Assembly (NCBI GenBank): GCA_964476565.1
Contig: CAYZBG010000040.1
Location: 1-45,772, forward strand
Length of the DNA stretch: 45,772 nucleotides
Direction: 5' to 3'
Source of the DNA: CAMAXB01 sp964476565
GTDB taxonomy: Bacteria; Verrucomicrobiota; Verrucomicrobiia; Opitutales; Opitutaceae
Shown: piece by piece, positions 40,237-45,772 of the stretch
Layout of the letters: the number at the start of each line of letters is the position of its first letter
How positions within the stretch are numbered: the stretch's first letter is position 1
Notes under the pieces: model-generated
Told to the model about the DNA's origin: nothing
The model's database searches: none
What the model saw: the letters and a program-made list of their open reading frames with translations, nothing else
Program-made: the position numbers and the translations under genes

Positions 40237-40887
40237 TTACGGCTGCGCTGGCGCACCGGCGATGGGGGCGGGACGCTCGTACGGGGAACGTGGACCCTTG
40301 CCGTCGATCCGACTGACTCCGACCGTGACGGTCAGGTTGCGCGCGGGATCGTGATAGGTCATGTCCATCGATGCTCCACGATAGCTCGCACCGCCTCCGG
40401 TGCCGTAGAAGATCGAAACGGAACCGTGAATCTCCGGCTTGGCCGACACGGTCTCTGCCTCCGCGGTGCGCCGGGCGCGCGGCGACCAAGCCATGAAAAC
40501 CGGTCGGGCGAGCCGCTGGGCCACGTGGGCATCGATCAACGCGATCTCCATCGGCGTGAGCAAACCAAGGCCGGCGGCGGCGCGCTCGGCGTCGGACCGG
40601 CGGCGGCTGAAGCTGCCGGCAAAGGCGCGCACATTTCCTTCCCGTGCGAGGGCGAGTTCGCGCTCGATCAGACGGTCCAGTTCGGCGCGCTGTGCCGGCT
40701 CGAGTTTCTTCAACCCCGCCGCGTCTTGATCGTGGGCGGAAAGACCGTGAGAGAATCCCGTTTCGCTCGCCAGCACGGCGGTCGTGCCGGCTGCTAGGCT
40801 GAGCCCGAGGACAAACAGAATGCGGCGCGAGACGCTCACCACGGCGATCGGGGTCATGAGTGGCTGAGACGACGAGGACGCTGCCAT
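40237..40887 (-). CDS. Small exported protein, unknown function
   Basis: A 216-residue protein. Its N-terminus has a hydrophobic stretch (SVSRRILFVLGLSLAAGTTA, then VLASETG) that looks like a signal peptide; ATG 40887 is used, with ATG 40857 an equally possible start. The mature part has a helical, charged segment (LEPAQRAELDRLIERELALA), EIALIDAHVAQRLARPVFMA and a C-terminal beta-rich part with GSVSIFYGTGGGASYRGASM. No family recognised. It lies 86 bases upstream of the lipoprotein gene on the same strand, so the two may be one transcript. Confidence 0.65.
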   Translation of the reverse strand: MAASSSSQPLMTPIAVVSVSRRILFVLGLSLAAGTTAVLASETGFSHGLSAHDQDAAGLKKLEPAQRAELDRLIERELALAREGNVRAFAGSFSRRRSDAERAAAGLGLLTPMEIALIDAHVAQRLARPVFMAWSPRARRTAEAETVSAKPEIHGSVSIFYGTGGGASYRGASMDMTYHDPARNLTVTVGVSRIDGKGPRSPYERPAPIAGAPAQP

Positions 40888-40980
40888 GGTCCCACCGTAG
40901 CGCACCTTTCGCCCGGCGCGAACCGATAATGAGGCAAAAGTCACGGTCGGGACACATGCCGGGGTCGCACCGCGCCCGAG

Positions 40981-41009
40981 GTGGACGCGCGGGTCCCTCC
41001 GCGCGTGGC
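40981..41009 (+). repeat. 29-bp GC-rich hairpin repeat, copy C
   Basis: Identical over 29 bases to copy A (34984-35012). It lies in the divergent intergenic region between the small exported protein gene and the HDOD gene. Confidence 0.9.
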
Positions 41010-41173
41010 TTGGGCCGTTCCGCGGCGGACCGCGCCCTTGCACCATGCCCCTCTCCGGGCGAAGGGCTTCGCACGGCGCGCAATCGACCCAACCGGAGAC
41101 GCCCCCGGGTGCGCCCGGGCGCCGGCCGGTGCAGGCTTGCGGTCGGGGCGCGGATGCGCAATGCGATGGCGCG

Positions 41174-42055
41174 ATGTCCACGCCTTCGCCCTCCGCCGCG
41201 TCTGACGCGCCGACGCCGGCCACCCTTGCCCAGGCCATGGGACCCATCCCGCCGAGCGCGCACGTGCTGGTGCAACTGCAGCGCCTGCTCGCCGACCTGA
41301 ACACCGGTCTCGATGACATCGCCCGCCTCATTCTGCTCGATGCCGCCCTGACCACCCGCATCATCCGCCTGAGCAACAGCGCATGGTTCGGTCGCGGCCT
41401 GCCCTGCACCTCGATCGAGGAGGCGGTGAATCGCATCGGGTTTCGCGAGGTCTATCATTTCGTCGCCGTGGCGGTGTCGAGCGCGCTGGTGGCGCAACCG
41501 GTGCCGGCCTATGGGCGGGATTCGTTGGAAATGTGGACGGACTCTGTGACGGGGGCGTTCGCGGCGGAGGCGCTCGCGCGGCGGGTGGGGGAAGATGCTG
41601 CCAACGCCTACCTCATCGGGCTGCTTCACGTGATCGGGCGCTTGCCGGTCAACCGCTACCTCATGGGCCAGGGCAGCCTCACCCGGGCGCTGGCCGACGA
41701 TGGCTATCCGCATGAATTCAGCGGGGCGGAGTTTGCCCTGCTCGGTTTCCATCAGGCCGAGGTCGGCGCCCAGTTGCTCGCGGCGTGGGAGTTTCAGCCC
41801 TCCGTGACGCAGCCGGTGCGACACCAGTACGATCCGCTGAGCGCCGAGGAGCCCCACGACCGGATGGCCGTGCTGCTCTACGCGGCGCGCCTCATCCGCA
41901 TCGCGGCCAGTGGCGTCGAGATCGACCCGGAGGGCGGCGATGCCACCGAGGCCGAAATCCTGGGGTCGCTCGCCCTCACTCGGGCGGACGTGCTCGCGCT
42001 TGTTCCCGGAGTGCGGGAAACGTTCTCCCGCGCTCGCCTGATGATGAAAGTCTGA
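41174..42055 (+). CDS. HDOD-domain protein
   Basis: A 293-residue protein with an HDOD domain, a metal-free relative of HD phosphohydrolases that acts as a signalling scaffold. Visible blocks are PPSAHVLVQLQRLLADLNTG, DDIARLILLDAALTTRIIRL, SNSAWFGRGLPCTSIEEAVN, RIGFREVYHFVAVAVSSALV, then GLLHVIGRLPVNRYLM and the C-terminal EFSGAEFALLGFHQAEVGAQ, then LLAAWEFQPSVTQPV. No GGDEF, EAL or response-regulator domain is fused. Start at ATG 41174 (MSTPSPSAAS); a longer open frame upstream is low-complexity. It may take part in cyclic-di-GMP or motility-type signalling, but this is family-level inference. Confidence 0.85.
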   Translation: MSTPSPSAASDAPTPATLAQAMGPIPPSAHVLVQLQRLLADLNTGLDDIARLILLDAALTTRIIRLSNSAWFGRGLPCTSIEEAVNRIGFREVYHFVAVAVSSALVAQPVPAYGRDSLEMWTDSVTGAFAAEALARRVGEDAANAYLIGLLHVIGRLPVNRYLMGQGSLTRALADDGYPHEFSGAEFALLGFHQAEVGAQLLAAWEFQPSVTQPVRHQYDPLSAEEPHDRMAVLLYAARLIRIAASGVEIDPEGGDATEAEILGSLALTRADVLALVPGVRETFSRARLMMKV

Positions 42056-42521
42056 GGGCGCGCGGGCGGAGGTGACGACCCGTCCCGGAGAGGCTTGCCA
42101 AGGTGGGCGGGCGCGTCCCCGCGCCCGCGGCGAAGAGGGACGGATCACGACCGCGGATTCCTACCCTGCGCGGAGGGCCTCGCGCCTCTCCCCCTGGGTC
42201 GGCAGCTTGGCGCGAGGGACCGCCTGAGGAATGTATCCATACTTTGGATCCCGGAGGCTAAGGTCACTTGATTGCCATTAGCGTCGTTTATTCTGTAAAA
42301 TGTGACAGGTGTCCTTAATTTTGGCTTGCCGGTGAATCGGGCGTGGAGACATTCTTTAGTCATCGGAGCTCTTCAGTGATCTCCGTCGCTTACCCCCCCC
42401 CCGCCTCGCACCCCGCATTTACCCACAGTCGTAGCCCAGCTACGTCTTTGCCACTCCCCTGAGTCGCTTCCCGGCCCACTTGCTCGTCGGGGGCGGTGTT
42501 TGCCTACATACCATAATAACT
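42056..42521. other. Intergenic region upstream of the TonB-dependent receptor
   Basis: No gene that I can support in 466 bases. The first part is GC-rich with short palindromes (for example GGGCGGGCGCGTCCCCGCGC near 42108); from about 42230 to 42380 it is visibly more AT-rich. A 72-codon minus-strand open frame (42145-42363) lacks any family-like feature. The receptor promoter presumably lies within the last 150 bases, but no clear boxes could be fixed. Confidence 0.4.
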
Positions 42522-45500
42522 ATGAACAACCCCATGAACCGCAACCGGATGCCCGCGTGGCTGAAGGTCGCGATGCTCGTCGCGGGATGGATGATGGCCT
42601 TGGTGCCCGTCCACGCCCAGTCAACTACCGGCACGGTCCAAGGCCGTGTGTACAACCCCGCCCGCGGGGAATATGCCCGCAATGCCGAGGTCCGCATCGA
42701 AGGCATGAACCAAGTCGTCTACACGGAGGGCGACGGTTCTTTCCGCTTCGGTAACGTCCCGGCCGGCGAAGTCACCCTCACGGTCACCTACATCGGTTAC
42801 AACACGGTGAATGAAACGTTCACGGTGACGGCCGGGCAGACCGCGGTGCGCGAAATCAATATCACCAGCACCGCGGCCAGCACCGGCCAAGGCGGCATCG
42901 TCGAGCTCCAGGCCTTCACGGTTTCCTCCGAGCGCGAAGGTAACGCCAAGGCGATCATGGAGCAGCGCCGCAACATGGACATCACCACGTCCGTGTCCTC
43001 CGACATCTTTGGCGACGTCACGGACGGCAACGTCGGTGAGTTCCTGAAATACCTGCCGGGCGTCGACCTCGACTACGTTGAGTCCGAAGCCCGCGGTCCC
43101 CGCCTCGGCGGCATGGACGCGCAGTACACGGGTGTTTCCTTCGACGGCATGCGCATGGCCTCGGCCGACGCGAACCGCGGCGGTGACGCCGGTCGCGCCA
43201 CGAGCTTCGAGTCCTTCGCTATCACCTCGATCGAATCGATCGAGATCAGTCGCACCACGAGCGCCGAGTCCCCGGCGAGCTCACCCTCCGGCACGATCAA
43301 CATGAAGACCAAGCGTGCCTTCGACCGGAAGAGCCGCGTGATCAGCTACAACTTCTCCCTCAACTTCAACTCCGAGGAGTGGGGCCTGAGCAAGCGCCTC
43401 GGGCCGGACGAGAAGGAGCACTACAAGTGGCGCCCGAACGGCTCGATCGAGTACGCCGACATCTTCCTCGACGGCCGCCTTGGCGTTCTGGTTGGTCTTT
43501 CGCACGCCGAATCGTACACCGAGCAGTACGACCAGAACAACGGGTTCAACAAGAACCCGACGGCCGCTGACCCGCGCCCGATGGTCATCCGCCAAGTCGA
43601 GTTCAAGGACGGTGCGAAGTGGATCTACAAGGACGCCCTGACCTTCACGGCGGACTACAAGGCCACCGACCGCCTCGTGCTCTCGCTCAACGCGATCTAC
43701 ACCTACACCGAAGGCGAGTTCTGGAACCGCAACTTCAACTGGGAGTTGTCGAACAACAATAACAACGTGAATAACGGCCGCTCCCAAGTGCTGGGTGACG
43801 GTATCGTCAATCTTCGCACGAACCGCTCGGCCACGAACGATCGCCCGCGCATCATCAACGGCGGCGGCAGCTCGGCCAAGAAGACCTACTCCCGCACCCT
43901 CTCGCCCCGGTTCGAGTACAAGGGCGACAACTGGGTGTTTGATGGCGGCCTGAACTACTCGAAGGCGTTCAACGACTACGACGCGATCGAGAAGGGCTTC
44001 TCCGAGTCCGAGGGTGGCTTCATCCAAAGTGACTTCGAGATTTCCCGTCCCAACGAGAAGTCGTATGAGTGGACCGTTCGCCAGACCGGTGGTCCCGACT
44101 GGTACAACCTCGCCAACTTCGCGGACAACAACTCTCGCGCCGGCGGCACCCGCGTGGTCAATTCGGGTCGCGTCTACATCACGGAACTCTGGAACGGCAC
44201 CTTGAATGCCAAGTGGACCATCCCGGGCATGGACCGCTTCCCCACCAGCGTGAAGTTCGGTGGTGCCTGGTCCGAAGAGTACCGCAAGAACAACAACTGG
44301 AACGACTGGAACATCTGGTCCTACGTCGGGCCGGGCGGCAATACCGCCGTCTGGAACCAGACGATCGGCACCTGGCAGAACACCGCTTACGGCAACTGGG
44401 CCAACCTCGGCTTCGTCGCTCCCCATGAGTTCGACCTCGGCACGACCAACGCCCTGACGGTGTACAACATCAATGGCGTGAAGGGCATGCCGCCCCGCGC
44501 CGATCGTAACCGCATCGCCGAGCTCTTCCTGAGCAACCCGGAGCAGTTCGTGCACACCGCGACGCCGGATAACTTCTACACGTCGTTCATCGCGAACGTG
44601 CAGGACCTCAAGGAATCGGTCAATGCCGCCTACGTCCAGTTCGACACCCGCCTCACCCGCCGCATGACCATGCGCGCCGGTATCCGGGTGGAAGATACGA
44701 ACGTCACCTCCAAGGAGTTCGACGGTCTGCCGGAATCGGCCGTCGTCGCAGCCGGGTTCCCGTGGAACAACGGCAACGCCCGCTCGACCACCTTCGACGG
44801 TCTCTACTACCAGTACTTCTCTCAGCCGAAGATCGAGCGCGAGAACAAGTATCAGGACTGGTTCCCGTCCGTGGTCTTCAAGATGCAGATCACGCCCGAT
44901 CTCGAGTGGCAGGCTGGCTTCAATGAGGCCATTGCCCGTCCGCCGCCGGAACGTCTGACCGGTCTGCTTCAGATCAACGAGGACCTCGAGCGCATCACGG
45001 CTCCCAACGTGAAGCTGCTGCCCGAGTACTCGAAGAACTACCAGACCCGTCTCGCCTACTACTTCCGCGGACGCTCCCCCGGTCAGGCCTCGGTGTCCTT
45101 CTCGCAGAACAACATCGAGAACCTCCGCGTTCAGCGCATCGGCACGGTCGAAGAGGCCGGCGTCGAAGTCGACCCGATCTACGCCGGTTGGGAATACAGC
45201 AGCTGGTTCAACAGCCCTGAAGAGCGTCAGTTCCGCAGCATGGAGCTCGTGTACAACCAGACGCTGGGCTTCCTGCCGGACAAGTTCCGCGGCCTGAACG
45301 TGAACCTCGCCTACACTCGCGTGTATGCCAATCAGCGCCGCAACAACATGGCGCCGCACCGGTTCACCTCTCGCCTCGGCTACAACTACGGCAAGTTCAA
45401 CGGCTCGATTGGCATGGTCTGGCGCGACGACTCGCCGGAGGGCGACATCAGCACCCGCTACAAGCGCGCGCTGGCCCAGTTCGACCTCTCGCTCAACTAC

Positions 45501-45668
45501 CGCCTGACCCGCTGGGCCACGCTCTATGTGCAGGGCCGAAACATCTTCAACCAGCCCGTTCTCTGGTATGACTTCGAGACGGGCGGTCTGGACGGTGTTA
45601 ACGGTGTCCAGGGCCGCATGCAGGAGTACGGCGCCAACTGGGTGTTCGGCGTGAAGGGTACATTCTAA
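42522..45668 (+). CDS. TonB-dependent outer-membrane receptor
   Basis: A 1048-residue outer-membrane receptor. A signal peptide (MPAWLKVAMLVAGWMMALVP, then VHAQS) is followed by a carboxypeptidase-regulatory-like domain (TTGTVQGRVYNPARGEYARN, ...VTLTVTYIGYNTVNETF), a TonB-box-like ELQAFTVSSEREG, the plug (VGEFLKYLPGVDLDYVESEA, ...SPSGTINMKTKRAF) and a long beta-barrel. The last residues YGANWVFGVKGTF end in an aromatic residue, as required for barrel insertion. Start ATG 42522 (MNNPMNRNRMP); the frame is open from 42480. Receptors of this type in Opitutaceae usually take up oligosaccharides, but the substrate here is unknown. A terminator follows 26 bases after the stop. Confidence 0.9.
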   Translation: MNNPMNRNRMPAWLKVAMLVAGWMMALVPVHAQSTTGTVQGRVYNPARGEYARNAEVRIEGMNQVVYTEGDGSFRFGNVPAGEVTLTVTYIGYNTVNETFTVTAGQTAVREINITSTAASTGQGGIVELQAFTVSSEREGNAKAIMEQRRNMDITTSVSSDIFGDVTDGNVGEFLKYLPGVDLDYVESEARGPRLGGMDAQYTGVSFDGMRMASADANRGGDAGRATSFESFAITSIESIEISRTTSAESPASSPSGTINMKTKRAFDRKSRVISYNFSLNFNSEEWGLSKRLGPDEKEHYKWRPNGSIEYADIFLDGRLGVLVGLSHAESYTEQYDQNNGFNKNPTAADPRPMVIRQVEFKDGAKWIYKDALTFTADYKATDRLVLSLNAIYTYTEGEFWNRNFNWELSNNNNNVNNGRSQVLGDGIVNLRTNRSATNDRPRIINGGGSSAKKTYSRTLSPRFEYKGDNWVFDGGLNYSKAFNDYDAIEKGFSESEGGFIQSDFEISRPNEKSYEWTVRQTGGPDWYNLANFADNNSRAGGTRVVNSGRVYITELWNGTLNAKWTIPGMDRFPTSVKFGGAWSEEYRKNNNWNDWNIWSYVGPGGNTAVWNQTIGTWQNTAYGNWANLGFVAPHEFDLGTTNALTVYNINGVKGMPPRADRNRIAELFLSNPEQFVHTATPDNFYTSFIANVQDLKESVNAAYVQFDTRLTRRMTMRAGIRVEDTNVTSKEFDGLPESAVVAAGFPWNNGNARSTTFDGLYYQYFSQPKIERENKYQDWFPSVVFKMQITPDLEWQAGFNEAIARPPPERLTGLLQINEDLERITAPNVKLLPEYSKNYQTRLAYYFRGRSPGQASVSFSQNNIENLRVQRIGTVEEAGVEVDPIYAGWEYSSWFNSPEERQFRSMELVYNQTLGFLPDKFRGLNVNLAYTRVYANQRRNNMAPHRFTSRLGYNYGKFNGSIGMVWRDDSPEGDISTRYKRALAQFDLSLNYRLTRWATLYVQGRNIFNQPVLWYDFETGGLDGVNGVQGRMQEYGANWVFGVKGTF

Positions 45669-45694
45669 GACCCGCATCCCCGTCGGCTTCCCCA

Positions 45695-45728
45695 AGCCCC
45701 GGCTGCCCCGCGCAGCCGGGGCTTTTTT
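45695..45728 (+). terminator. Intrinsic terminator of the TonB-dependent receptor gene
   Basis: Perfect 11-bp stem AGCCCCGGCTG / CAGCCGGGGCT with a 7-base loop, followed by TTTTTT. It starts 26 bases after the TAA stop. Confidence 0.93.
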
Positions 45729-45772
45729 GGTATGCTGAGCATGCTATTCCGTCAGCGAAGTGAAAGTCTTCG

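Noticed and set aside
42145..42363. 72-codon minus-strand open frame in the gap before the receptor
   Set aside because: No family, no ribosome-binding site, second half reads a GC-rich palindromic area.
42505..42521. TACATA/CATAAT boxes just before the receptor ATG as a promoter
   Set aside because: They lie too close to the start codon and have no matching -35 box.
43281..45695. Minus-strand open frame of 804 codons
   Set aside because: Antisense shadow of the TonB-dependent receptor, no family-like motif.

Overview
The window looks like chromosome of a GC-rich Gram-negative bacterium of the Verrucomicrobia, most likely Opitutaceae. Three things point there: two secreted proteins ending in a VPDSG-CTERM-type tail (VPDSAST.../VPDGGAT... 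+ hydrophobic stretch + RRRK), a large TonB-dependent receptor with the N-terminal carboxypeptidase-regulatory-like domain common in that group, and short conserved hypothetical genes of verrucomicrobial type. Most genes, including clear housekeeping ones, have no recognisable Shine-Dalgarno sequence, so starts were chosen from protein boundaries and gene overlaps.

Layout. 1-5626: the end of a respiratory complex I operon (nuoJ partial, K, L, M, N). 5740-11945: a tandem ThyX-like protein, an endonuclease/exonuclease/phosphatase protein, a small coiled-coil protein, a ComEC channel without the C-terminal lactamase domain, rarA, and a small exported protein. 12006-16146: a transglutaminase, then ribB(A)-ribH-nusB and ftsY; the GTP cyclohydrolase II half of RibBA has lost its zinc ligands. 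16232-17403 (minus): a short threonine dehydratase preceded by a terminator and a 29-codon leader ORF with clustered Ile codons, which I read as an Ile attenuator. 17601-19652: a second exonuclease-type phosphatase protein, a sialate-O-acetylesterase-like protein and tRNA-Leu(UAG).

19666-31263: a compact (11.6 kb) Mu-type transposable element lying 13 bp past the tRNA. It has TG...CA inverted ends with repeated internal sites, a divergent XRE repressor with an operator/promoter, and one long rightward operon: small DNA-binding genes, a capsid-decoration-like gene, several unknowns, a tail tape measure, a HTH gene, a MuA-like transposase and a MuB-like ATPase. Terminase, portal, protease, major capsid, sheath and baseplate genes are not recognisable, and the transposition genes sit at the far right end rather than next to the repressor. 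It could be a reduced prophage or a transposing phage satellite. This is the most unusual part of the window.

31313-45772: CPBP membrane protease, GntP-type permease, two VPDSG-CTERM proteins (one with a sigma-54-like promoter), a cluster of GC-rich hairpin repeats, a 742-residue EF-hand membrane protein, an EamA transporter, a lipoprotein, a small secreted protein, a HDOD protein and a TonB-dependent receptor with its terminator.
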